DNA from: Paenibacillus sp. OV219
GTDB lineage: Bacteria; Bacillota; Bacilli; Paenibacillales; Paenibacillaceae
NCBI RefSeq assembly: GCF_900110075.1
Contig: NZ_FOCJ01000006.1
Span: forward strand, 1 to 64,000
Direction of reading: 5' to 3'
Length of the DNA: 64,000 nt
Below the pieces are notes generated by a model. It worked only from the letters and a program-made list of their open reading frames with translations, was not told the origin of the DNA and did no database searches. Made by a program: the position numbers and the translations under genes. Every line of letters starts with the position of its first letter. Positions within the stretch are counted from its first letter, which is position 1. Of the stretch, positions 7,685-16,564 are shown one piece after another.

Positions 7685-9932
7685 AAACGTACCACATGTA
7701 GACCGCTTGTCAGAAACCAGCTTCGACCTCGGTCATATTGGAAGAGCTGAAACGTTGATGACCCAAGGTAATGGCTACCTAGGGATTAGAGGTTCCTACG
7801 AAGAGGATTATACCGGCAGTATCCGAGGATGCTACGTCGCGGGAACGTACAACAAAGACAGTGAGTTTGAGGTCGCAGAGCTGCCGAATCTGGCGGATCT
7901 GATTCACTTCGAGATTCAACTGGACGGAGAAACATTCCGGATGGATCAAGGCAAGCTCTTAGCGTACAACCGCTCGTTAATCTTCGATACAGGTGAGCTG
8001 GTCAGAGAAATACGATGGGAGTCCTGCAACGGATGCATCTATCGAATCGTGTTCCGTCGGTTTGTATCGCAGCGCCTGCTGCACGCCGTCATCAGCCAAG
8101 TGGAGATTACGCCGGAGACGGCGGATTGCAAGCTGCTCATTCACACCGGCATTAATGGCAGAATGACGAATGCGGGCACGCAAAATATGCATGAGACGGA
8201 GAAGCGCGTATTCGAGAACCGCTACATGCAGGTCACGCAGCAAACGACGCAGTCCCGGATCGATGTGATCTACGCGAGCATGCTGGAGAGAAAAATGGAC
8301 GGCGAAAGCAAATTTATATCCGAGCGCAGAAAGCTGATGGAGGCTTACAAAGCGGACATCGGGCGGAATCGTACGCTTGTCATCACCAAGAAGTCAGTCG
8401 TGACGACATCCTTGGATCGTAGCTTCGTCGATGCATATGATGTGGGGGAAGCGAGAGAGCTTAACTTAGCCATGCTCCAAAGTATCGCAGCGAAGAGCTA
8501 CACGGAGCTGCTCGTCGAAAGTGCGGATGCTCGCCAACTGGGATCGGGGATTACGATCGCTAGCGAGCATAATTTCGATCAACTGTCGATTAACTTCGCG
8601 GCCTACCATTTGAATATTATGGCGCCTGCTCATGACAATCGTTTCTCGATCGGAGCGAAGGGCTTGACCGGGGAAGGCTACAAAGCGCATGTGTTCTGGG
8701 ATACGGAAATTTTCATGCTGCCGTACTTCCTCTATAATGCACCAGAGACTGCCAAGAAGCTGCTCGAATATCGGTACGGCGTATTGGAGAAGGCGAAGGA
8801 AAAAGCGCTGCGCAATGGCTATGAGGGCACGTTATACCCTTGGGAAAGCGCGTTGACTGGCGAAGAGGAAACACCGGAGTTCGCCGCGATGAACATTAAG
8901 ACGGGTACAAGGGAACGCGTGCATTCCGCAGATAAGGAGCATCACATTGTCGCGGATATTGCTTATAGCGTACTGGAATACGAGAAAGCAACCGGTGATC
9001 GGGCATTCATGCAAGAGATGGGCGTCGAGATGCTCATGGAAGCTTCGCGCTTCTGGGTAAGCCGGGCCGATAAAAGCAAGAGACCTTATTCCATTCTTAA
9101 TATCATCGGGCCCGACGAGTATACCGAGCATATCGACAACAATGCATATACGAACTATTTGGCGCACGAAGTGGTCTCGAAGACGCTGGAGAAGATGGCG
9201 GAATACGGATCGGACAAGCGCGACGAAGCGTCGTTCCGCGATTTCGTGGCGAATCTGTATTTGCCGCAGACGACGGAAGCCGGCGTTATCCCGCAAGACG
9301 ACAGTTTCCTGACGAAGCCGATCATCGATTTGGAGAAGTATCGGGCGGCGCCGGGCAAACAGCTTATTTTGCAAGATTTTACGCGTTCTGAAGTGGTTAA
9401 CATGCAAATCTTGAAGCAAGCCGATGCAGTCATGCTTCTATATGTTTTGCCTGAATTGTTCGGCAAGCACGTAGCAGAATCGACTTGGAATTATTATGAA
9501 CCGAAGACGATTCATGATTCCTCGCTGAGCATGTGCATGCACAGTATCGTGGCGCTGCAGTTCGGCGAAGTGGACAAGTCTTATGCGTGCTTTGAGAAGG
9601 GCGAACGCATTGACTTGGGCGAACACGCCCATTGCACGGATGGCATTCATGCCGCATCGCTTGGCGCCATCTACTTGTCCGTCGTTGCAGGATTTGGCGG
9701 CGTGTCGGTGGCAGAGAACAGGCTGCGGATTGATCCGCAGTTGCCAAAAGCTTGGAGCCGGCTTCGTTTCCCGTTTGTATATCGGAATGAACGGATCTGG
9801 TTCACGATCGACAAGAACCGGATCCATATAGCGAGAAGCGGGGATTGCGAGGCGCATCTGTCCATTTCATGCAACGGGCAGACGTATGTGTCGCAAGGAG
9901 CGAAGCAATCGCTGGAAATTGAATATTGTTAA
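7677..9932 (+). CDS. ycjT: GH65 disaccharide phosphorylase, kojibiose phosphorylase type (YcjT-like)
   Basis: A 751-residue inverting phosphorylase of glycoside hydrolase family 65. The N-terminal super-sandwich domain starts with TLMTQGNGYLGIRGSYEEDY. The (alpha/alpha)6 barrel contains AKGLTGEGYKAHVFWDTEIF and the catalytic-acid motif IGPDEYTEHIDNNAYTNY, with the general acid predicted at Glu481. EVNMQ-like KQADAVMLLY and the HDSSLS segment line the phosphate site in this family. Length equals the E. coli kojibiose phosphorylase YcjT (about 755). The expected product is beta-glucose 1-phosphate, which the beta-phosphoglucomutase at the end of the operon would consume. Trehalose, maltose and nigerose phosphorylases share the fold, so the linkage is inferred from operon orthology. 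Confidence 0.9.
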   Translation: MIRNVPHVDRLSETSFDLGHIGRAETLMTQGNGYLGIRGSYEEDYTGSIRGCYVAGTYNKDSEFEVAELPNLADLIHFEIQLDGETFRMDQGKLLAYNRSLIFDTGELVREIRWESCNGCIYRIVFRRFVSQRLLHAVISQVEITPETADCKLLIHTGINGRMTNAGTQNMHETEKRVFENRYMQVTQQTTQSRIDVIYASMLERKMDGESKFISERRKLMEAYKADIGRNRTLVITKKSVVTTSLDRSFVDAYDVGEARELNLAMLQSIAAKSYTELLVESADARQLGSGITIASEHNFDQLSINFAAYHLNIMAPAHDNRFSIGAKGLTGEGYKAHVFWDTEIFMLPYFLYNAPETAKKLLEYRYGVLEKAKEKALRNGYEGTLYPWESALTGEEETPEFAAMNIKTGTRERVHSADKEHHIVADIAYSVLEYEKATGDRAFMQEMGVEMLMEASRFWVSRADKSKRPYSILNIIGPDEYTEHIDNNAYTNYLAHEVVSKTLEKMAEYGSDKRDEASFRDFVANLYLPQTTEAGVIPQDDSFLTKPIIDLEKYRAAPGKQLILQDFTRSEVVNMQILKQADAVMLLYVLPELFGKHVAESTWNYYEPKTIHDSSLSMCMHSIVALQFGEVDKSYACFEKGERIDLGEHAHCTDGIHAASLGAIYLSVVAGFGGVSVAENRLRIDPQLPKAWSRLRFPFVYRNERIWFTIDKNRIHIARSGDCEAHLSISCNGQTYVSQGAKQSLEIEYC

Positions 9933-9949
9933 GGGCACGGAGGGAAACC

Positions 9950-11608
9950 ATGGAGAACAAGATTAAACATATATATGGGGATAAAGCTCCTATTGTAATG
10001 CAAGGAATCGAGCGTTTGCTCGCTAAGTATAAGGATGGAAAGCCGCAAAATTCATGGGTTACGGAAGATGAAGTCATGCTGATTACGTATGGCGACAGCG
10101 TTCGCAGCCCGGGTGAAATGCCGCTTCAGACGCTGGACGAGTTTCTAACGAACGACGTGAATAGCGGCGTGACCGCGGTACACATTTTACCTTGTTTCCC
10201 GTATACGTCTGACGACGGCTTCTCGGTCGTCGACTACCGCGTGATCGATCCGGACTTGGGCGACTGGGGCGATGTCGAGAAACTCGGATCCCACTTTGAT
10301 CTGATGCTGGATGCCGTCATCAACCATGCATCGGCAAGCAGTCCATGGTTCCAAGGCTTCCTGCAAGATGACGAACGCTATCAAGATTATTTCGTCGTTG
10401 CGGACCCGGTGCTGGATTATTCATCCGTAACCAGACCGAGAGCGCTGCCGCTGCTGACGGAAGTGGAGACGCCGTCGGGCAAGAAGCATGTGTGGACGAC
10501 GTTCAGTGCCGACCAGATCGATTTGAACTTCGAATCGCCGCAGGTGCTGCTCGAGATTCTGGATATTCTGGCGATGTATGCGCATAAAGGCTCTAGATTC
10601 ATTCGATTGGATGCCATCGGATTCATGTATAAGAAGCTAGGTACCACGTGTATGCATCTAGAAGAGACGCATATGCTCGTTCAAGTGATGCGGGAGTTCC
10701 TGGACATTGCCGTTCCGGGGACGATTCTCATTACCGAGACGAATGTTCCGCATAAAGATAACATCAGTTACTTGGGCGATGGCAATGAGGCGCATATGGT
10801 TTATCAATTCCCGCTGCCTCCGCTCACGCTGTTCTCGTTCTACAAGCAGAATGCCCGCAAGTTGATGGACTGGGCAAACTCGTTGGAGCCGACGCCCAGG
10901 CATACGACGTTCTTTAACTTCTTGGCTTCCCATGACGGGATCGGCATGCGCCCGACAGAAGGAATTCTGACGTTGGAAGAGCGCGACATGATGGTTGAGA
11001 ACGTCATTGCTCGCGGCGGATTCGTGAACTTTAGAGACAATGGGGACGGAACGAAGAGCCCTTACGAGCTCAACATCAACTATATGGATGCCCTAACGGA
11101 TCCGGAGGCATCCGATGCGGAAAGAGCAAAGCGGTCGCTCGCCGCTCATGCGATTCTGCTCTCGCTCGCAGGCGTGCCTGCCGTGTATATTCATAGCTTG
11201 TTAGGGTCCCGGAACGATCGCCAAGCCGCGCTGGATTCAGGCATCAATCGCCGGATTAACCGGGCGAAGCTGGATAAGCAAACCGTGTGCGAGGAGCTCC
11301 AGGCGGATTCGCTGAGACGATCGGTATTCGAGCAAATGAGCGAATTGATCCGGACTCGCCGCGCTCAGTCCGCATTCGCGCCGCAAGCTGCGCAGCAAGT
11401 TGTTTATTTGGATGATCGGATCTTCTCCATTAGAAGAACGAATGAAGAGACCGGACAACAAATTCTGGTGCTGGTCAATGTATCGAGCGAAGAAGTGTCT
11501 GTTGATACGGGTATTCAAGGAATGGATCTCATTACCGGCCAAACAGTCGATGGCGTCCTCGTTGTGAAGCCGTGCTGTTACCATTGGGTAGGAGCTGCCT
11601 CCAAGTGA
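9950..11608 (+). CDS. ycjM: GH13_18 glycoside phosphorylase, glucosylglycerate/sucrose phosphorylase type (YcjM-like)
   Basis: A 552-residue member of glycoside hydrolase family 13 subfamily 18. The barrel starts with LITYGDSV and VTAVHILPCFPYTSDDGFSVVDY. The nucleophile is predicted at Asp221 (FIRLDAIG), acid/base at Glu263 (ITETNVPH) and transition-state stabiliser at Asp329 (ASHDGIG). GGAGGG lies before the ATG at 9950; the earlier ATG at 9926 is weaker. Subfamily 18 members include sucrose phosphorylase and glucosylglycerate phosphorylase. The E. coli gene ycjM falls in this subfamily, and the glycerate kinase gene that overlaps this one by four bases points to glycerate as a product. Expected reaction: glucosylglycerate plus phosphate to alpha-glucose 1-phosphate and glycerate. 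Acceptor specificity is inferred. Confidence 0.88.
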   Translation: MENKIKHIYGDKAPIVMQGIERLLAKYKDGKPQNSWVTEDEVMLITYGDSVRSPGEMPLQTLDEFLTNDVNSGVTAVHILPCFPYTSDDGFSVVDYRVIDPDLGDWGDVEKLGSHFDLMLDAVINHASASSPWFQGFLQDDERYQDYFVVADPVLDYSSVTRPRALPLLTEVETPSGKKHVWTTFSADQIDLNFESPQVLLEILDILAMYAHKGSRFIRLDAIGFMYKKLGTTCMHLEETHMLVQVMREFLDIAVPGTILITETNVPHKDNISYLGDGNEAHMVYQFPLPPLTLFSFYKQNARKLMDWANSLEPTPRHTTFFNFLASHDGIGMRPTEGILTLEERDMMVENVIARGGFVNFRDNGDGTKSPYELNINYMDALTDPEASDAERAKRSLAAHAILLSLAGVPAVYIHSLLGSRNDRQAALDSGINRRINRAKLDKQTVCEELQADSLRRSVFEQMSELIRTRRAQSAFAPQAAQQVVYLDDRIFSIRRTNEETGQQILVLVNVSSEEVSVDTGIQGMDLITGQTVDGVLVVKPCCYHWVGAASK

Positions 11609-12858
11609 ACGCGTTAAGAGAGCAAGCACTCCGGATCATTGAAGGTTCGATCAAGGCCGTGTTGCCGGAAGCCGCGGTCATCAAGGCGCTGCACGACAGA
11701 CCGGCCGCGAGGCAAGCCGTCGTCGTAGCGATCGGCAAAGCGGCGTGGAATATGGCGCATGCGGCCGAGCAAGTATTGGGCGACAGCATCCGGCAAGGGA
11801 TCGTCATCACCAAATACGAGCATTCGAAGGGGCTGATCGATCGCTTTGAAATCATTGAAGCGGGGCATCCGATTCCGGACGAGAATTCGATACTCGGCAC
11901 GACGAAGGTGCTGCAGCTCGTTGACGGCTTATCCGCTGAAGAAGAAGTTATCTTCCTCATCTCGGGCGGCGGCTCGGCATTATTCGAGAAACCGCTTGGA
12001 AACCTTACGCTGCAAGACCTGATGGAAGTTACGGAGCGCCTGTTGTTCTCGGGTGCCGACATCGCCCTGGTCAATGTCGTTCGGAAGCATCTATCGGCGG
12101 TGAAAGGAGGACGGTTCGCGAAATTATGCGAGCCGGCTTCCATATTTGCCATCGTCTTGTCCGACGTGGTAGGCGACCGTCTAGACGCGATTGCTTCCGG
12201 CCCGGCTTGCGCCGACCGCTCCACTTCGGAGGAAGCGCTCGATATCGTCAAGCGTTATCGGCTGGACTTCGGTCCGACGATCCTTGAAGCGTTGCGGCAA
12301 GAAACGCCCAAGCAGATCGACAATTGCGAGACGGTCGTCACGGGCAGCGTGAAGTACTTGTGCGAAGCGGCGGCAGTCGAGGCCGAACGACTCGGCTACC
12401 AACCGCATATTCTTGCTTCGACTTTGACGGGCGAGGCCCGCGAGGTCGGCAAGATGATGGCTGCGATCGGAAGAGAAATCGCGGGCGGCGGTTCGGCATT
12501 CGGGTTCCGGAAGCCATGCGCGATTATTGCGGGCGGCGAAACCGTCGTGAAAGTAACGGGTAACGGCAAGGGCGGACGCAACCAAGAGGCGGCTCTCGCG
12601 GCGGCGTTTGAGCTTGACGGGATGGATGACATCCTGCTCTTCTCCTTTGGCTCGGACGGAACCGACGGCCCGACGGATGCTGCCGGAGGCATCATAGACG
12701 GCGGGACAATCGCGCGGATGAAGGCGAGCGGGATCGATCCGCTTCAGCATCTGACGAACAATGACGCTTACTACGCGCTGCAGGCGAGCGGCGATTTAAT
12801 TATGATCGGTGCCACAGGCACGAACGTGAACGATGTTATCGTGTTACTTTGCAAGTGA
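11605..12858 (+). CDS. Glycerate 2-kinase, MOFRL family
   Basis: A 417-residue glycerate kinase of the GckA/TtuD (MOFRL) type, usual length about 420. Visible motifs are AIGKAAWNMAHAAE near the N terminus, LISGGGSALF, the hallmark SDVVGDRLDAIASGP, the GGRNQE segment and C-terminal GSDGTDGPTDAAGG. I place the start at the GTG of 11605, which overlaps the previous stop as GTGA and has AGGAG about ten bases upstream; the ATG at 11572 would overlap the previous gene more and lacks a site. Phosphorylates D-glycerate at C2, feeding glycolysis. Overlap with the GH13_18 gene implies tight coupling. As far as I recall the E. coli ycj cluster has no such gene. Confidence 0.92.
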   Translation: MNALREQALRIIEGSIKAVLPEAAVIKALHDRPAARQAVVVAIGKAAWNMAHAAEQVLGDSIRQGIVITKYEHSKGLIDRFEIIEAGHPIPDENSILGTTKVLQLVDGLSAEEEVIFLISGGGSALFEKPLGNLTLQDLMEVTERLLFSGADIALVNVVRKHLSAVKGGRFAKLCEPASIFAIVLSDVVGDRLDAIASGPACADRSTSEEALDIVKRYRLDFGPTILEALRQETPKQIDNCETVVTGSVKYLCEAAAVEAERLGYQPHILASTLTGEAREVGKMMAAIGREIAGGGSAFGFRKPCAIIAGGETVVKVTGNGKGGRNQEAALAAAFELDGMDDILLFSFGSDGTDGPTDAAGGIIDGGTIARMKASGIDPLQHLTNNDAYYALQASGDLIMIGATGTNVNDVIVLLCK

Positions 12859-12871
12859 GAGGGTGTTTCGA

Positions 12872-13510
12872 ATGAATGTCCAGGGCATCATATTCGATCT
12901 GGATGGCGTAATCGTCAGCACGGATCATTATCACTATTTGGGTTGGAAGAAGATCGCGGACGAAGAGGGCATCGCGTTCAACGAAACGATCAATAACCGT
13001 CTTCGCGGCGTGAGCAGAATGGAAAGCCTGGCGATCATCTTGGAGCGGGCCGACAAGAGCTACTCCGAAGAGGAAAAAGTCGCCTTAGCGAGCAAGAAGA
13101 ACGGTTATTATGTGGAGTATCTGTCCGATTTGAATGCCTCCCATATTCTTGACGGCGTTCAAGAGCTGCTACCGGGCTTGAAGGAACGGAATATCAAGAT
13201 CGCGATTGGCTCCTCAAGTAGAAACGCCAAGCTGATTCTTGAGAAAATCGGGCTGCTTCATTCGTTCGACGCGATTGCGGACGGCAGCGAGATTAAGAAT
13301 AGCAAGCCGGATCCGGAAGTTTTCCTGCTCGCTGCTCAGAAGATGGGCCTTGAGCCTGCGCAATGCGCGGTCGTAGAGGACGCGATTTCCGGCATCGATG
13401 CTGCCAATGCAGCTAATATGATCAGTATTGCGGTCAGCGATGCCAAAACGTATGACAAAGCAGCCTACCGGTTAGACGGTGTAGAAGAACTTCTTTTATT
13501 GCTAGGGTAG
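12872..13510 (+). CDS. pgmB: Beta-phosphoglucomutase (YcjU/PgmB)
   Basis: A 212-residue HAD-superfamily mutase. Motif I is FDLDGVIV with nucleophile Asp9 and acid/base Asp11, followed by a helical cap. Motif II is IGSSSRNAK, motif III lysine lies in NSKPDPEVFLLAAQ, and motif IV is VVEDAISGIDAANAA. These are the signatures of beta-PGM rather than simple phosphatases. The ATG at 12872 follows GAGAGGGTG; the upstream ATG at 12833 lies inside the kinase gene and is rejected. Converts beta-glucose 1-phosphate from the GH65 phosphorylase to glucose 6-phosphate. It is the last gene before a strong terminator. Confidence 0.93.
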   Translation: MNVQGIIFDLDGVIVSTDHYHYLGWKKIADEEGIAFNETINNRLRGVSRMESLAIILERADKSYSEEEKVALASKKNGYYVEYLSDLNASHILDGVQELLPGLKERNIKIAIGSSSRNAKLILEKIGLLHSFDAIADGSEIKNSKPDPEVFLLAAQKMGLEPAQCAVVEDAISGIDAANAANMISIAVSDAKTYDKAAYRLDGVEELLLLLG

Positions 13511-13578
13511 AACCTCAAGAAATGCACCAAATTTTACTTTGCATTGGATGAGCGTGAATTATATTACAAGATAGATAA

Positions 13579-13617
13579 GCAGCCTGCCGAATAAAAAATC
13601 GGCAGGCTGCTTTTGTT
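13579..13617 (+). terminator. Strong intrinsic terminator closing the ycj-type operon
   Basis: Perfect 12-base arms GCAGCCTGCCGA and TCGGCAGGCTGC around an eight-base A-rich loop, followed by TTTTGTTT. Confidence 0.92.
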
Positions 13618-13799
13618 TAGTACTTTAATTTGATTGCCGATCAACATGGAGCATGGAATCGTATCTCGGTATGTTCGGTTCGGAGTGTTAAGGTTTCTTT
13701 TTGTAGACATTAAACTTTTTCACATATACAAGGGTCTCGTTTCGAATTTACAGTGGTTGTGAAGCGAAAATAAGAAATACAGCTAGTCAATGAGATTGT

Positions 13800-13982
13800 T
13801 TGTTTTCGCTTCCATTAAGCCTGTCGTCGAATGAGTCGATTTTACTAGAGTCTCTAAAAGTTATTAGTGAGGAGTCAGAGGCGAAGATTCTTTTTGCTGG
13901 CGTTAACAAGCCAGTATTTCCACTATTACTTGCAAGAAGATGTATGCACTGGGATCTGAACACCGAGCAAATTGTGTCTTGA
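13800..13982 (+). other. Possible small coding remnant, unrecognised
   Basis: A 60-codon frame opening with TTG and ending just before a terminator at 14019. Its C-terminal half (EAKILFAGVNKPVFPLL) has a normal protein-like composition and faintly resembles the last strand and helix of STAS domains, but no catalytic motif is visible. No convincing ribosome binding site precedes it. It may be the tail of a decayed gene. The rest of 13618-14018 shows nothing I can name. Confidence 0.25.
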
Positions 13983-14018
13983 CTTTTCTGAATATACAGA
14001 AACCCATTATATAATCTA

Positions 14019-14045
14019 ACCACCGTATCCAAGCGGTGGTTTTTT
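14019..14045 (+). terminator. Intrinsic terminator with no clear upstream gene
   Basis: ACCACCG and CGGTGGT arms, eight-base loop, then TTTTTG. It supports the idea that the small frame at 13800-13982 was once, or is, transcribed. Confidence 0.75.
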
Positions 14046-14265
14046 GTAAATTAGAGTGCATAATTATACATTTGAAAATCAGAGGATATTCTCAATAATT
14101 AAGAAATTTCGATGTGTTTGGTTTCCTTGGACATTTGCGATTCTCAAGAAATATGAATATGACCCTTGATAAATAAACGTTTTTCAATTCACATTTCTCA
14201 ACAAATCTGACACCACTCAACAAAACAAACAGTGCAGCCGGAGAAGTCAGACGTTGATCGATAGA

Positions 14266-14308
14266 AGAGCCTTCAACCCTTATATTACAAGGATTAGAAG
14301 GCTCTTTG
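14266..14308 (-). terminator. Likely terminator of the copper-amine-oxidase-N/ankyrin gene
   Basis: AGAGCCTTC and GAAGGCTCT arms with a weaker inner CCTT/AAGG pairing. It lies about 30 bases past the stop of the minus-strand gene. T runs on both sides are short. Confidence 0.5.
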
Positions 14309-14337
14309 TGCGTTTCAGTAAAGTATGCTCCGTGTGC

Positions 14338-15294
14338 TTATCCAGATATTTGATCGTCTTGCTGATTATCCGCTAGATTCTGCAATAGCTCTATCGTTCT
14401 GTCGTAGTTGGCTAGTGCGGTGTCTAGATCAAAGTCTTCGGGAAGGGACTTATCATTCTCGAGCTCTTTCTTTCCCTGAGTTGCAAGATCAATGACATTC
14501 TCATTAGTGGACGTAAGCAAGTTGGCATTCGCGTTATGTTCCAACAAGTAGGTTACAAGATCATAATTGCCATTGTATGCTGCCCCATGCAGCAATGTAT
14601 AGCCGTAATTCAGCAACGGTTCCTTATAGCTCGTTTGCATGAAATCGATCGGGAAGCCGGCGTTTAACAATACCTGAACCATTTGGGTACTGCTGACGAA
14701 AACATACGGACAGATCTCAAACATGCTGTCTGGAATCGTCAATTCACGCCAATCCTGTAGGGAGCGCTCTAGTCCTTTGACGTCATCGTTCATAATGAAA
14801 TCCATGAGTTCTTGCTTATGTGCGGAAGATGCCCAATATGTTGGTGCCGGACGGTCTAAAATGCTGCTTCCTACGGTTGGCAGAAAACTTGTAAATTCCG
14901 CAATTCGTCCTCCGCTTGCTTCGATAATGAAACGAAGGGAGATATAGGAGACTCCGTTAATAATCTGTACAGGCACTGGCATGGTCTTTTTTTTGCCATC
15001 TACTTGAACGGCTTTAGAGTTAGCCTTTAGAACGATTTTGTGCTTGGCATTCGCCACGGTCCACTCCTTAGCGTTCGCAGCCCATGCGAGGCTAAGTTTC
15101 AAGGAGGAAGATGCCGTTCTAAGCGAAATCAAACTGATTTTCTGGTTATCAATCACTTTGGAGATATAGTCTGTAGGCTGGCCGTCAATATAGAGCATGG
15201 ATACTTTAGATGCTGGCTGTGCCGCATGCACAAACGGCGTAAAAATACTTAATAATAACATGAATCCGCATAACATTAGCGCTAACTTTTTCAA
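14338..15294 (-). CDS. Secreted protein with copper-amine-oxidase-N-like and ankyrin domains
   Basis: A 318-residue protein if it starts at the TTG of 15294, which has GGAAGAGGG six bases upstream; the longer frame from 15345 would hide the signal peptide. Residues 1-25 are a Sec signal (LKKLALMLCGF, cleavage near VHAAQ). Residues 35-135 carry the repeated 'VDGKKKTMPVPVQIINGVSYISLRFIIEASGG' style of copper amine oxidase N-terminal-like domains (shown in shortened form: NGVSYISLRFIIEASGG), common in Paenibacillus surface proteins. Residues 195-300 contain ankyrin repeats (GYTLLHGAAYNGNYDLVTYL, LLEHNANANLLT). It probably binds at the cell wall or to other proteins. No enzymatic motif. Monocistronic. 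Confidence 0.8.
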   Translation of the reverse strand: MKKLALMLCGFMLLLSIFTPFVHAAQPASKVSMLYIDGQPTDYISKVIDNQKISLISLRTASSSLKLSLAWAANAKEWTVANAKHKIVLKANSKAVQVDGKKKTMPVPVQIINGVSYISLRFIIEASGGRIAEFTSFLPTVGSSILDRPAPTYWASSAHKQELMDFIMNDDVKGLERSLQDWRELTIPDSMFEICPYVFVSSTQMVQVLLNAGFPIDFMQTSYKEPLLNYGYTLLHGAAYNGNYDLVTYLLEHNANANLLTSTNENVIDLATQGKKELENDKSLPEDFDLDTALANYDRTIELLQNLADNQQDDQISG

Positions 15295-15537
15295 ATCATT
15301 CCCTCTTCCTGATAGTAGGTGTCTATTTCTAAATAATAGTATCAATTTTGGAAGAAAGTTTATATAAAAAAAGGTTGTTAATAGGAATTTTTCAATTTGA
15401 GTTCTGAATTCGGTTCGGAGAATGGCATGAAAAATCGGATGGGCTTACGATTTTCCTTGCTGAGGGGATGGCCATGTCTCGAGCCGTTAGTAAGGCTTGC
15501 ATGCTACCATAAGATTATTGGTCGAAAATTTTCCAGC
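15295..15537. other. Intergenic gap between the ankyrin-protein gene and the prs terminator
   Basis: Contains the ribosome binding site and presumed promoter region of the minus-strand ankyrin-protein gene (AT-rich at 15340-15390). Beyond that I see no gene, RNA motif or repeat. Confidence 0.4.
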
Positions 15538-15577
15538 AAAAAAAGCAAGTGGCATTTAGTTGCCGCTTGCTTTTTTT
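15538..15577 (-). terminator. Terminator of the PRPP synthetase gene (bidirectional)
   Basis: AAGCAAG-GGCA and TGCC-CTTGCTT arms with flanking A and T runs on both sides. It lies 25 bases beyond the prs stop codon. Confidence 0.85.
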
Positions 15578-15601
15578 CTTGTCCCTCACTCTCACGATTC
15601 C

Positions 15602-16546
15602 TTACATTTGCTTCGTCTTAAACAGCGTATTTATCGATCCGCCGTTATTAATAATTTTAAGCGCAGTTGCGAGAAGCTCTGCCATTGGAAGAACAACGAA
15701 CTTATCCGAATGGTTCGGGTCAATTGCGATGGTATCCGTAATAACGACCTCTTTAATGTAGGGATGCGACAGCTTCTCGAGCGCGTTATCCGAAAACAAC
15801 CCATGTGTTGCGCAAATATAGGCGTCATTCGCGCCTCTTTTATGCAGCGCCTCAACAACATTCACAATCGTACCGCCTGTATCGATTAAATCCTCAATAA
15901 TAATCGGAGTCATGCCTTCGACTTCACCGATAATATGAGTGATTTTCGTCTTATTGTGAGCAGGGCGGTTCTTAATCATAATGGCAAACGGACAGTCCAT
16001 ATAGTTGGCGAGCTTCTCAGCGGTTGTTGCCCGACCAGCGTCAGGTGAGACAACTACCGGATTCTTAATGTTCTTTGCCTTCAAATAATCCGTGATGAGA
16101 TCCAAAGCAGTAATATGATCAACAGGGATATCGAAAAAGCCTTGAATCGGATCGGCATGAAGATCTACCGTAATAATGCGGTCAGCGCCTACAGTTGTCA
16201 GCACATCGGCTACGAGCTTCGCGGAAATTGGTTCGCGCGGGGCTGCTTTCCGTTCCTGACGAGCATAGCCGTAATACGGCATAACGATATTAATCGTTTT
16301 GGCTGAAGCCCGCTTTGCAGCATCAATCATAATCATGAGTTCGACTAAATGCTCATTTACGGGATGAGACAAGGATTGAACGATATAGATATGAGAAGAG
16401 CGAATCGATTCGATATAACGTAAGCTGATTTCTCCGCTTTGCAGCCTGGAAATCTCAATGTCTCCAAGCGGAACATTAAGCTGCCGGCATAGCTCTTCCG
16501 CGAGCGGGCGGTTCGATGAACCGGAAAATATTTTTACATTTTGCAT
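15602..16546 (-). CDS. prs: Ribose-phosphate pyrophosphokinase
   Basis: A 314-residue PRPP synthetase of usual length. Visible are the N-terminal KIFSGSSNRPLAEEL, the flexible-loop RQERKAAPREPISAK, the Mg/ribose segment TVDLHADPIQGFF, the 'VVSPDAGRATTAEKLA' strand and the PRPP-binding loop IIIEDLIDTGGTI. ATP plus ribose 5-phosphate gives PRPP for nucleotides, His and Trp. The ATG at 16546 has AGGAGGAG nine bases upstream; the frame extends to 16639 only because repeats upstream lack stops. In most Bacilli prs follows glmU; here it stands alone, so it may be a second copy. SPDAGR replaces the common SPDHGG, a variation seen in divergent paralogues. Its 250-base leader carries three palindromic repeats. 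Confidence 0.93.
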   Translation of the reverse strand: MQNVKIFSGSSNRPLAEELCRQLNVPLGDIEISRLQSGEISLRYIESIRSSHIYIVQSLSHPVNEHLVELMIMIDAAKRASAKTINIVMPYYGYARQERKAAPREPISAKLVADVLTTVGADRIITVDLHADPIQGFFDIPVDHITALDLITDYLKAKNIKNPVVVSPDAGRATTAEKLANYMDCPFAIMIKNRPAHNKTKITHIIGEVEGMTPIIIEDLIDTGGTIVNVVEALHKRGANDAYICATHGLFSDNALEKLSHPYIKEVVITDTIAIDPNHSDKFVVLPMAELLATALKIINNGGSINTLFKTKQM

Positions 16547-16564
16547 CCGCTTGACTCCTCCTAA

